Shown: piece after piece, positions 1-5,850 of the stretch | How positions within the stretch are numbered: position 1 is the first letter of the stretch | Layout of the letters: each line of letters starts with the position of its first letter | Source of the DNA: an uncultured Bacteroidales bacterium | GTDB lineage: Bacteria > Bacteroidota > Bacteroidia > Bacteroidales > Marinilabiliaceae | Direction of reading: 5' to 3' | Assembly: GCA_937892095.1 (NCBI GenBank) | Contig: CALAVC010000111.1 | Span: 1-6,403 of the forward strand | DNA length: 6,403 bases | Program-made: the position numbers and the translations under genes | The notes under the pieces: generated by a model | What the model was told of the DNA's origin: nothing | The model's database searches: none | Seen by the model: the letters and a program-made list of their open reading frames with translations, nothing else

Positions 1-171
1 ACTACCGCCTCCAGATCCGGTGTCGCCACTATCCGGGCATGTGCAGTGAGATTGGAAGCCTCTGATTTTTTTCGCGCGCTCAGCAAGAACCCGGAAGAGG
101 GCAATCAGGAGGAGACGCCGGAAGAGGGCGGGGAAAAGCCGAAAAGAAAGCAGAGGACTACCCAAGCCTGA
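1..171 (+). CDS. Phage tail assembly chaperone-like protein, C-terminal end (5' partial)
   Basis: This frame is open from the first base of the window and ends at TGA 169-171, giving 56 residues of a protein whose start lies outside. The visible part has a short plausibly folded stretch (LEASDFFRAL, residues 19-28) followed by a low-complexity tail rich in Glu, Pro, Lys and Arg. I do not recognise it by motif. The call comes from position: in siphophage tail operons the chaperone follows the major tail protein, precedes the tape measure gene and often ends in a charged tail where ribosomes shift frame. The next gene is in the -1 frame and is open back to base 66, so it overlaps this one by about 100 bases, as expected for a G/GT-type pair. 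A purine-rich AGGAGGAG lies at 107-114. It could instead be another small tail protein. Confidence 0.45.
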   Translation, partial: TTASRSGVATIRACAVRLEASDFFRALSKNPEEGNQEETPEEGGEKPKRKQRTTQA

Positions 172-200
172 GACGGTATTACGAAGCGGAACTGCTTCCA

Positions 201-542
201 TTGTGCCTTTCAATAGGGATTCAGTATGACGACTTCTGGGAAATGACACCGAGGGTGTTGGATGTCCATTTGCGAGGCTATGAGCTGCGCAGGGAAGAAA
301 TTGACAGGCAGCAATACTACTTAGGGTGCTATTTCTACAAGGCGGTAGACACCGTTTTAGGCAACATGATGCGGCCTAAAGGCAAGCCAGCAGAAAATTA
401 CCTTGACCGTCCATTCATGCAACCGCAAGACACGGAAGAAGAAAAGCTTGAAAAGGAAATCCAGCAGGCAATTCGGAATGAGCAGCTGTGGATAGCGGAT
501 GCGCACATGAAAGGATTGCCGGAAACAATTATAAACATATAA
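201..542 (+). CDS. Phage tail protein, probable -1 frameshift extension of the chaperone (GT-type)
   Basis: Usually listed from TTG 201, but the same frame is open from base 66 and contains no ATG or GTG before 201, and TTG 201 has no Shine-Dalgarno sequence. Residues read upstream of 201 (PSLRRYYEAELLP) look like genuine protein continuing into the listed frame. I infer that it is made by -1 frameshifting from the preceding frame, within about 130-165. The protein has an aromatic, helical core (DDFWEMTPRVLDVHLRGYE, YYLGCYFYKAVDTV) and a charged C-terminal third. This resembles the small proteins between the chaperone and tape measure genes of clostridial siphophages, where a motif of the form FW.MTP followed by Tyr/Arg-rich helix and 'GxYFYxA' is common. 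Such chaperones coat the tape measure protein during tail assembly. Family recognition is from memory and moderate; the phage origin is more certain than the exact role. Confidence 0.6.
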   Translation: MCLSIGIQYDDFWEMTPRVLDVHLRGYELRREEIDRQQYYLGCYFYKAVDTVLGNMMRPKGKPAENYLDRPFMQPQDTEEEKLEKEIQQAIRNEQLWIADAHMKGLPETIINI

Positions 543-550
543 TCATTCAG

Positions 551-586
551 AGGCAGTGATGTGTCAAAGCATCATTGCCTTTTTCT
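551..586 (+). terminator. Intrinsic terminator between chaperone and tape measure genes
   Basis: The arms AGGCAGTGATG (551-561) and CATCATTGCCT (570-580) pair over 11 positions with one G-T wobble around an 8-base loop (562-569), followed directly by a T-run (580-584, then CT). It begins 8 bases after the stop codon at 540-542 and ends 27 bases before the tape measure start at 613. This is a canonical Rho-independent terminator shape. Placed inside a tail operon, it would reduce transcription of the long tape measure gene relative to the chaperone genes, unless read through or antiterminated. Confidence 0.8.
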
Positions 587-612
587 ATTAGGCAAGAGCA
601 GAGGCGTGAATT

Positions 613-744
613 ATGGCAGATGTAATCGACAGCTTAAAAATAGAGGTGGAAAGCTCTGCCAGCAAAGCGGATGATTCGCTGAAAACTCTCGTATCTAACC
701 TTGATGCGCTATCAAATTCCCTCGGCAAAGTAAAAACAAATAAG
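613..744 (+). CDS. Phage tail tape measure protein, N-terminal fragment (3' lost at junction)
   Basis: ATG 613 has a GAGG Shine-Dalgarno element at 601-604, about eight bases upstream. The first ~42 residues (MADVIDSLKIEVESSASKA, then LVSNLDALSNSLGKV) match the typical opening of clostridial phage tape measure proteins: a short beta-like 'I.SL.IEV.S.A.KA' stretch followed by a heptad-like helix with SL/LG. Tape measure proteins set tail length and are normally many hundreds of residues long. Here the frame stays open to 1782 but changes identity at about residues 41-47, where it becomes DNA topoisomerase I, and base composition drops sharply to AT-rich at the same point. The fragment's end is therefore a sequence junction, not a natural C-terminus. 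Placement after chaperone-like genes supports the call. The exact last phage base cannot be fixed because the joining stretch is A-rich. Confidence 0.6.
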
Positions 745-1782
745 AAAACGCAAAATGTTCAAGATGCTCATGAAGGTATTAGACCAACAAGTATTAATAG
801 AACTCCAGAAGAAGTTAAAAAATTTCTTTCTAATGATGAGTATAAATTATATAGAATGATATATACACGTGCACTTGCTTCACTTATGAAATCTGCAACT
901 ACAATAAATACAACAGTAGTACTTGATAATAATAATTATCAGTTTAAAGCAACAGGTCAAGTAATAGATTTTGATGGTTACTTAAAGGTATATAGTGATT
1001 ATGAAGAAACTAAAGATAAGGTTTTACCACCCCTAGACACATATAATTCAAAAATACTTGTTTCAAAAGAAATAAATAAAGAACAACATTTTACAGAACC
1101 ACCTGCAAGATATACAGAAGCAAAACTTATAAAAGAAATGGAAGAACTTGGTATAGGAAGACCTAGTACATATGCAACTACAATGGATATAATTAAAAAA
1201 AGAGGTTATGCTAATTTAGTTGAAAAAAAATTTGTACCAACAGAAACTGGCTTTGAAATAACAGATAAATTACAGGAATTTTTTAGTCATTTAATAAATG
1301 TAAAATATACTGCTAATATGGAGACAGATTTAGATAAAATAGCTGAAGGTAATGAAGACTTTGTAAAAGTACTTACTAACTTTTATAAAGATTTTGAGCC
1401 ATCAGTTTTAAATGCATTTAAAGAAATGCCTAAAAAAGAAGCAGAAAAAACTGGTGAAGATTGTCCTAACTGTGGTAGCCCACTAGTAATTAGAAAAGGC
1501 AAATATGGTGTATTTACTGCTTGTAGTAATTATCCTAAGTGTAAATACATAAAACAAGAAGAAAAAGCAGTAGTTGAAGTATGTGATTGCCCAAATTGTG
1601 GTGGAAAAATAATAGAAAAAAGAAGTAAAAGGGGTAAAATTTTCTATGGATGCAACAATTATCCTAACTGCAAAGAAGCATACTGGGATAAACCAACTGG
1701 TGAAAAATGCCCAGAATGTGGCAGTATGTTAACAGAAAAGAAAAACACTATTAAATGTTCAAATTGTGACTATAAAAAGTAA
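742..1782 (+). CDS. topA: DNA topoisomerase I (type IA), C-terminal half (5' lost at junction)
   Basis: Type IA topoisomerase relaxes negatively supercoiled DNA through a transient tyrosine-DNA bond. The formal open frame is 613-1782 (389 residues), of which residues ~43-389 are TopA. Visible signatures are QDAHEGIRPT (residues 50-59), the highly conserved block from EPPARYTEA (162-170) to GIGRPSTYA (180-188), and three C-terminal zinc-ribbon modules with cysteines at 284/287/304/310, 326/329/347/353 and 366/369/382/385. The Toprim domain and the catalytic tyrosine motif (normally just before the QDAHE block) are absent, so roughly half of a usual ~690-residue protein is missing and the fragment could not cleave DNA. 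Codons are strongly A/T-ending, unlike the phage genes upstream and like the lipoprotein gene downstream, indicating a low-GC clostridial source. TAA stop at 1780-1782. Confidence 0.93.
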   Translation, partial: KKTQNVQDAHEGIRPTSINRTPEEVKKFLSNDEYKLYRMIYTRALASLMKSATTINTTVVLDNNNYQFKATGQVIDFDGYLKVYSDYEETKDKVLPPLDTYNSKILVSKEINKEQHFTEPPARYTEAKLIKEMEELGIGRPSTYATTMDIIKKRGYANLVEKKFVPTETGFEITDKLQEFFSHLINVKYTANMETDLDKIAEGNEDFVKVLTNFYKDFEPSVLNAFKEMPKKEAEKTGEDCPNCGSPLVIRKGKYGVFTACSNYPKCKYIKQEEKAVVEVCDCPNCGGKIIEKRSKRGKIFYGCNNYPNCKEAYWDKPTGEKCPECGSMLTEKKNTIKCSNCDYKK

Positions 1783-1785
1783 TAT

Positions 1786-1805
1786 AAAAAAATATTGCTT
1801 TTTTT
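1786..1805 (+). terminator. Possible weak A/T-only hairpin after topA
   Basis: Three bases after the topA stop, a run of seven A (1786-1792) and a run of seven T (1799-1805) flank TATTGC. The stem would contain only A-T pairs, so stability is low, but the T-run is appropriate for transcript release in an AT-rich genome. It could equally be random A/T richness. Confidence 0.3.
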
Positions 1806-1808
1806 GAT

Positions 1809-1837
1809 TTGACAAATAAGAATAAATGTGTTAGTAT
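1809..1837 (+). promoter_or_regulatory. Sigma-70/SigA-type promoter for the lipoprotein gene
   Basis: A perfect -35 box TTGACA (1809-1814) is followed, after a 17-base spacer, by TAGTAT (1832-1837), which matches the -10 consensus at four of six positions. It is preceded by TGT (1829-1831), an extended -10 element. Transcription would begin around 1843-1846, leaving a leader of about 50 bases before ATG 1895. The leader contains the A8-GCAA-T8 element at 1853-1872. Spacing and boxes are typical of Firmicutes vegetative promoters. Confidence 0.8.
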
Positions 1838-1894
1838 ATACGACATCAACTGAAAAAAAAGCAATTTTTTTTAAGAAGAAAGAGGGTTTATGGT

Positions 1895-2578
1895 ATGAAA
1901 ATTAATATGAATTATGATGGTTTAAAAGGTAAATCTTTTAAATTAAATAAAAAAGCTTTTGGTGCACTTGCTGTATCAGCTTCATTTTTAGTTCTTTTTT
2001 CAGCATGTACAAAGTCTAATAATAAAAAGAATACAAATGAATCTGAAACTACTACAGTAGCTGTAATTGATACAGTAGATTTAGCTAGTTTAGGAAATAA
2101 ACTTGATATACCAAGTGCTGAAGAATTAACTCAACCAGTATATGGCAATGTAACAGGGGATGTAGATGTAGCTAAAATAGTTCGTGGTAGTGACGGAAGT
2201 TATTATGCTACTAAAGAAGATGCTGATAAATCAAAAGATGTTGGTAAAACGACATATGATACAAAAGGTGGTAAATATACAGTAACATCAGATGGTAAAG
2301 TTAAAGATTCAACTCCAGGATATCAAATAACAGATCGTGATGGAAAAGTTGTGGATAGTGGTAATAGTGATGTTCCTGATGGATACTATGAAGTAAGTAA
2401 AGGAGTATATTTACCTATAGGATATGTTTATGCAGATGCTACATATTATGCAGCAGATGGAAACATAGCTATTAAAAAAGGCGATGTAGTAGCAGAAGAA
2501 ACTTTAGAGTATGCTAAAGCACACTTTTCAACAACAAAGCCTGAGACAACAACAGCTTCATCAACAACAACCTTATGA
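1895..2578 (+). CDS. Secreted lipoprotein of unknown function, 3' end probably lost at junction
   Basis: ATG 1895 is preceded by AGAGGG (1881-1886), well spaced as a ribosome binding site. The N-terminus has lysines (residues 11-20), a hydrophobic stretch (about 22-36) and a lipobox-like LFSAC ending at Cys38, then a flexible Lys/Asn/Ser/Thr segment. This predicts a lipid-anchored protein on the outside of a Gram-positive membrane. The body (about 75-205) is rich in Tyr, Gly and Asp, with short related phrases (DGSYYATKEDADKS, DGKVKDSTPG, DGKVVDSG, DGYYEVSKG) suggesting small beta-strand repeats; I recognise no family or catalytic motif. The end (TTTKPETTTASSTTT) looks like the beginning of a Thr-rich linker, and the stop TGA 2576-2578 coincides with the change to Bacteroidales-type sequence. 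The natural protein is therefore probably longer. It has its own promoter and lies 112 bases after topA. Confidence 0.75.
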   Translation: MKINMNYDGLKGKSFKLNKKAFGALAVSASFLVLFSACTKSNNKKNTNESETTTVAVIDTVDLASLGNKLDIPSAEELTQPVYGNVTGDVDVAKIVRGSDGSYYATKEDADKSKDVGKTTYDTKGGKYTVTSDGKVKDSTPGYQITDRDGKVVDSGNSDVPDGYYEVSKGVYLPIGYVYADATYYAADGNIAIKKGDVVAEETLEYAKAHFSTTKPETTTASSTTTL

Positions 2579-3456
2579 GGTACTTCTTCAACATACATTA
2601 CTTGTGTTCGCAATGCCATACTTATTCGGGTTGCTTGTTTGTTGCTTCGCGTAACGACCATGGTGTTGCTTGTGCCATAAGTATTATATGCACCTTCGAT
2701 TTTCTCCATCAGGTTCTCGCCCGATATTATCTCAACCTCACCGCATTCTGCACCTTTCAGTATTGGCAACCTACCCTCTATGCTATCAATTTCCTGACGT
2801 ATAGCTGTGGCGTTGCGCACGATGAGTCCTTCGTTTTGCTGACGAACAACTTCGCGTAGCCAACAACGCCCCACAGTCAGACCCAAATCGCGCAAATAGT
2901 CTGGAGATAATGCTGGAGCTTCGATTTGTCCAATGGGTGGCAATTGATCTGGGTCGCCTATTATTATTAGTCGGTTGTCGTCTGCCGAAAACACGTATCG
3001 TATTAAGTCGCTTAGCAATCTGCCCTCACCCCAACTCGGACCGTTGTTGTTTATCGACATGTCATTGCCTATGAGCGAGCCCTCGTCAACAATAAACAAA
3101 GTGTGTGTATGGTTGTTATAGCCAATGTCGAAATTTTGGCTATCTGTCGAACTGTGTTGCCTAAATATTGTCCGATGTATTGTTTGTACTTTGCGTCCTG
3201 TTGTGTTTGCAAGCACCTTTGCTGCGCGACCCGTTGGAGCCATCAGGACCATTTCCATGCCACACATTTGTAGCCCGTCGCATGTTGCTCGCATAAGGCT
3301 TGTTTTGCCCGTTCCTGCAAAGCCATTTACGATTAACGTCGGACAAAACTTCTCCGACGTTACCAACCTTGCTATGGCAACAATCGCATGCTCTTGATCG
3401 GCTGTCGGCTCAAAGGTTAGTCTTTTCTTTATCGCATCGACTATTATATCTGTCAA
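2446..3456 (-). CDS. UvrD/RecD-like ATP-dependent helicase, N-terminal two thirds (3' lost at junction)
   Basis: Superfamily 1 helicase of the Bacteroidales RecD-like type, expected to unwind DNA using ATP. Numbering from TTG 3456, motifs in order are Walker A GFAGTGKT (45-52), APTGRAAK (73-80), Walker B FIVDEGSLI (D124, E125), GDPDQLPP (167-174), LREVVRQ (200-206) and VVTRSNKQA. I chose TTG 3456 because MTDIIVDAIKKRL followed by FEPTADQEHA matches how this family begins. The alternative ATG 3537 would overlap the response regulator gene by 59 bases with implausible sequence. The match to the family stops at about VMYVEEVP (base ~2578). Residues read beyond, to the formal stop at 2446, are the antisense of the lipoprotein gene. 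The usual C-terminal third, including the last helicase motifs, is missing. It lies 22 bases after the response regulator and is probably co-transcribed with it. Confidence 0.88.
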   Translation of the reverse strand: MTDIIVDAIKKRLTFEPTADQEHAIVAIARLVTSEKFCPTLIVNGFAGTGKTSLMRATCDGLQMCGMEMVLMAPTGRAAKVLANTTGRKVQTIHRTIFRQHSSTDSQNFDIGYNNHTHTLFIVDEGSLIGNDMSINNNGPSWGEGRLLSDLIRYVFSADDNRLIIIGDPDQLPPIGQIEAPALSPDYLRDLGLTVGRCWLREVVRQQNEGLIVRNATAIRQEIDSIEGRLPILKGAECGEVEIISGENLMEKIEGAYNTYGTSNTMVVTRSNKQATRISMALRTQVMYVEEVPHKVVVDEAVVVSGFVVEKCALAYSKVSSATTSPFLIAMFPSAA

Positions 3457-3478
3457 GAGTATTCTGGTGTGTGTTAAA

Positions 3479-4114
3479 TTATTGTTTAATGTGGTATAGT
3501 CCTTTGCGAACGGCAAAAATAACAAGCGAGGCTGCATTACTACAACCCGTTTTTATCATCAGGTTTGCTCTGTGTTTTTCAACTGTGCGTTTGCTTATAA
3601 AAAACTTGTCTGCAATCTCTTGTGTCGATAGCCCATTACACATTTCGGTTAATATTTCCAGCTCACGTGGCGAAATTTCATAGTCTTGTTGTGTATCGTT
3701 AGTCTGTGCTTGAAAAAGCATTTGTTGCACAAGCTCTTGCGAAAAATAATAGTCTCCATTTTTTACAGCTTCAATGGCCATCTCAACCTCCTTAAAATCG
3801 CAACTTTTCAGCAAAAATCCCTTTATGCCTAAGTCTACAAGTTTCGTATAATATTCTCTTTCTCCATACATTGATAGAATTATTATCCGCAAGTCAGGAT
3901 ATTTACTTAGTGCCAATTCCGTTGCTTTCAGTCCGTCCATGTTTGGCATAGCAATGTCCATAAATACTATGTCTGGCTTCGCAAGATATAGGTGGTCGAT
4001 AAACTGCTGTCCGTTGCTCGCCTCAAAACTAACGTTTGCGTCGCGTAGGCGGAATAATAATGTCTTAAACGACTGGCGGAATAGTGTATGATCGTCTACT
4101 AACCAAATGTTCAT
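3479..4114 (-). CDS. NarL/FixJ-family response regulator transcription factor
   Basis: A 211-residue two-domain regulator. The receiver domain (about 2-118) has the acidic pair D7/D8, the phospho-acceptor D53 in VFMDIAMPNMDG, the switch residue S81 in IILSMYG and the invariant lysine K103 in GFLLKS, so phosphorylation chemistry is intact. A LuxR-type helix-turn-helix domain (about 146-206) has the usual SPRELEIL start and the recognition segment ISKRTVEKHR, and should bind DNA as a dimer. Length is normal for the family. No histidine kinase lies alongside, so its partner is elsewhere or in the missing flanks. The gene starts 14 bases after the small membrane protein gene and ends 22 bases before the helicase start. 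The lack of a clear Shine-Dalgarno sequence (upstream is CA-rich) fits Bacteroidetes. The target genes cannot be told from the sequence. Confidence 0.93.
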   Translation of the reverse strand: MNIWLVDDHTLFRQSFKTLLFRLRDANVSFEASNGQQFIDHLYLAKPDIVFMDIAMPNMDGLKATELALSKYPDLRIIILSMYGEREYYTKLVDLGIKGFLLKSCDFKEVEMAIEAVKNGDYYFSQELVQQMLFQAQTNDTQQDYEISPRELEILTEMCNGLSTQEIADKFFISKRTVEKHRANLMIKTGCSNAASLVIFAVRKGLYHIKQ

Positions 4115-4128
4115 AAGTGTGTGTGTGC

Positions 4129-4527
4129 TTAATGTTGTGTTGCGTTTAGCCCCTTGGCTTGTGGGTAATTAATATATTTTTCGTAGAACCTTACGAGTTC
4201 GTCGTAATGCAAGCGTATGCGTGTTGGTTGCGTAACGTAATTGCTTACGTCGTCGTTGCCAATCGTGTTGAGGTCCAGTATTTGTAGTCCCTTTATTTTC
4301 AGGTAATAGTCAAGAACATCTTTTGTGCTAAATCTGTTCGACGTAATCTCCATAAGGCTTTCAATGGTTTCTGTTAGTTGCTCTTCACCATTCGGAAATA
4401 ACATGTTGCAAAGTATTTCTATCACGTTCTTTTCTTTGCGTATGTTATATTCTTTACGTGCATACACGACAATGGGCGTGATTACTATCACGAGCATTGT
4501 TACGAGAAATACGTATTGTTGCACCAT
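4129..4527 (-). CDS. Small membrane-anchored protein of unknown function
   Basis: A 132-residue protein with one N-terminal hydrophobic segment (about residues 5-22, VFLVTMLVIVITPIVVY) followed by a basic stretch (ARKEYNIRKEK), which predicts a single membrane anchor with the rest in the cytoplasm. The soluble part is helical and charged (NVIEILCNMLFPNGEEQ, TKDVLDYYLKIKG) and contains Thr/Arg-Leu patches near the end. I recognise no domain or catalytic residues. It is the first gene of a tight minus-strand group with a response regulator (14 bases) and a helicase, which makes a role as a membrane partner or input for the regulator possible, but this is only inference. It follows the hairpin at 4538-4592, which separates it from ackA. 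Base composition and codon use match the neighbouring Bacteroidales genes. ATG 4527 is the only reasonable start before the hydrophobic segment. Confidence 0.75.
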   Translation of the reverse strand: MVQQYVFLVTMLVIVITPIVVYARKEYNIRKEKNVIEILCNMLFPNGEEQLTETIESLMEITSNRFSTKDVLDYYLKIKGLQILDLNTIGNDDVSNYVTQPTRIRLHYDELVRFYEKYINYPQAKGLNATQH

Positions 4528-4537
4528 GTTTTTGCTT

Positions 4538-4592
4538 TAAAAAAGAGGGTGGGGAAGCAACATGTTCTTTTTCTTACATTGCCACCCCACCA
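4538..4592 (-). terminator. Terminator downstream of ackA (possibly bidirectional)
   Basis: GGTGGGG (4548-4554) pairs with CCCCACC (4585-4591). Inside this stem, TTGC/GCAA and ACA/TGT segments also pair, giving a long hairpin with small symmetric internal loops around an A-rich apex on the minus strand. Read on the minus strand the stem is followed by CTC and a T-run (complement of the A-run at 4538-4544), 38 bases after the ackA stop. On the plus strand it is followed by TTTG and seven T, so it could act in both directions. Placement between ackA and the next gene fits a terminator ending the pta-ackA transcript. Confidence 0.7.
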
Positions 4593-4629
4593 TTTGTTTT
4601 TTTGTTTGCTGACTAATTCTGCAAAACGT

Positions 4630-5829
4630 TTACTTCGTCAGTTCGTCAGTGTCCATTGCAATCATTAGTTCTTCATCGGTCGGTATGACGCAAACGGTTA
4701 CCTTAGATGTTGGCTTCGAGATGATTGCCTCTTCGCCCATTATGGTGCGGTTCTTCTCCGTGTCGAGCTCTACGCCCATAAATTCAAGTCCTTTGCATGC
4801 TGCTTCGCGGCAATCCCATTTGTTTTCGCCAACGCCACCAGTGAAAAGAATTACATCTACTCCACCCATTGCAGCTGCATACGTGCCAATATATTTGCGC
4901 ACGCGATAGTAGTACATGTCTTGTGCCAATGCTGCGCGCTTGTCGCCTTTGTCTCGAGCAGCTTGTATTTCGCGCATGTCCGACGTTGTCCCCGATATGC
5001 CAAGCAGACCCGATTTCTTGTTCATGATTGTGTCCAACTGGTCAGCATTCAAGCCCTCATGTTTCATCAGGTATGGGATGATGGCTGGGTCTATGTCGCC
5101 ACAACGAGTGCCCATCATGAGACCTTCAAGGGGCGTAAGTCCCATGCTTGTGTCGACACATTTGCCGTCAACAATTGCCGAAATAGAACCACCATTGCCA
5201 ATGTGGCATGTGATGATTTTCTTGCCCACGGGGTTTATGCCCAAGTACTCACAAACGCGACGCGATACGTATTTATGGCTCGTGCCGTGGAATCCGTAGC
5301 GACGAATGCCATACTTCTCGTAATATTCGTAGGGTAGGGCATACATGTACGCATAGTCGGGCATCGTTTGGTGGAATGCAGTGTCGAATACACCTACCTG
5401 AGGTATGTTGGGCAAAAGGGCTTTAACTGCATTTACACCCTTGAGGTTTGCAGGGTTGTGCAACGGACCCATGTCCGAGCATGCCTCAAAAATGTCAAGC
5501 ACTTCCTTGGTCAGAATGGAGCTCTTCGTGATTTTTGCTCCGCCATGCAACATGCGGTGTCCAACAGCGTCGAGCTCATTGAGCGACTTTAAGACTCCTT
5601 CTTTTGCATCGGTGAGTTTGCCAAATATTATTTCTACACCTTTGGTATGTTCGGGAATTGCAGTCTCTTCTATTTTCTTTTCGCCGTTTGGCAACGAATA
5701 TTTAATAAACGAGCCCGGCATACCTATCTTTTCTATGCCACCGCTTGCCACGACTTTCTTGCTCGACATTTCAAATAGCTTGTATTTGATTGACGAACTG
5801 CCGCAGTTGAGCACCAAAATGTTTTTCAT
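4630..5829 (-). CDS. ackA: Acetate kinase
   Basis: A complete 399-residue cytoplasmic enzyme that transfers phosphate from acetyl phosphate to ADP, forming ATP and acetate; this is the energy-yielding last step of acetate fermentation and is reversible. Length is standard for the family. Key elements are the N-terminal VLNCGSSSIKYKLF (N8, S11, S13), GHRMLHGG (R92), VFDTAFHQTMP (D149), GFHGTSHKYV (H181), HIGNGGS (209-215), MGTRCGDIDP (R242), FTGGVGEN (329-336) and PTDEELMIA (E387). These correspond to the substrate and nucleotide residues known from the Methanosarcina and E. coli enzymes, all intact. ATG 5829 is the natural start, with AGGA close upstream. The gene lies 75 bases after pta on the same strand, with a perfect hairpin between them, and is followed by the terminator-like hairpin at 4538-4592. 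Sequence style is Bacteroidales (Prevotella/Porphyromonas-like). Confidence 0.98.
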   Translation of the reverse strand: MKNILVLNCGSSSIKYKLFEMSSKKVVASGGIEKIGMPGSFIKYSLPNGEKKIEETAIPEHTKGVEIIFGKLTDAKEGVLKSLNELDAVGHRMLHGGAKITKSSILTKEVLDIFEACSDMGPLHNPANLKGVNAVKALLPNIPQVGVFDTAFHQTMPDYAYMYALPYEYYEKYGIRRYGFHGTSHKYVSRRVCEYLGINPVGKKIITCHIGNGGSISAIVDGKCVDTSMGLTPLEGLMMGTRCGDIDPAIIPYLMKHEGLNADQLDTIMNKKSGLLGISGTTSDMREIQAARDKGDKRAALAQDMYYYRVRKYIGTYAAAMGGVDVILFTGGVGENKWDCREAACKGLEFMGVELDTEKNRTIMGEEAIISKPTSKVTVCVIPTDEELMIAMDTDELTK

Positions 5830-5850
5830 TCCTATCTTTTATTTAGTAAA

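Noticed and set aside
1..760. Complete prophage or attachment site at the topA junction
   Set aside because: Only tail genes are visible. There is no integrase, no direct repeat flanking the segment, and integration would not normally place the middle of a tail operon at the boundary.
613..1782. A new phage-encoded topoisomerase or tape measure fusion protein
   Set aside because: The TopA part starts after the catalytic tyrosine, composition and codon style change exactly at the join, and the second junction in the window shows the same kind of break, so an assembly or cloning chimera explains it better.
2446..2577. C-terminal ~44 residues of the minus-strand helicase frame as real protein
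   Set aside because: They are the complement of the lipoprotein coding sequence and do not resemble the family's C-terminal region.
2575..2859. Plus-strand open frame of 94 residues
   Set aside because: It lies wholly opposite the helicase motifs and has the composition of an antisense shadow. The same applies to plus-strand frames at 3125-3397, 3300-3683, 4325-4540, 4649-4909, 4916-5337, 5368-5908 and 5924-6166, and to the minus-strand frame at 3161-3346.
3457..3537. ATG 3537 as the helicase start
   Set aside because: It would overlap the response regulator gene by 59 bases, and residues 1-20 from this start are merely the regulator's codons in another frame.
4528..4629. Bacteroidetes-type promoter (TTTG with TAnnTTTG) before the small membrane protein gene
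   Set aside because: I scanned the minus strand and found no match to the -7 element; TAAACGTTTTG is only a loose resemblance.
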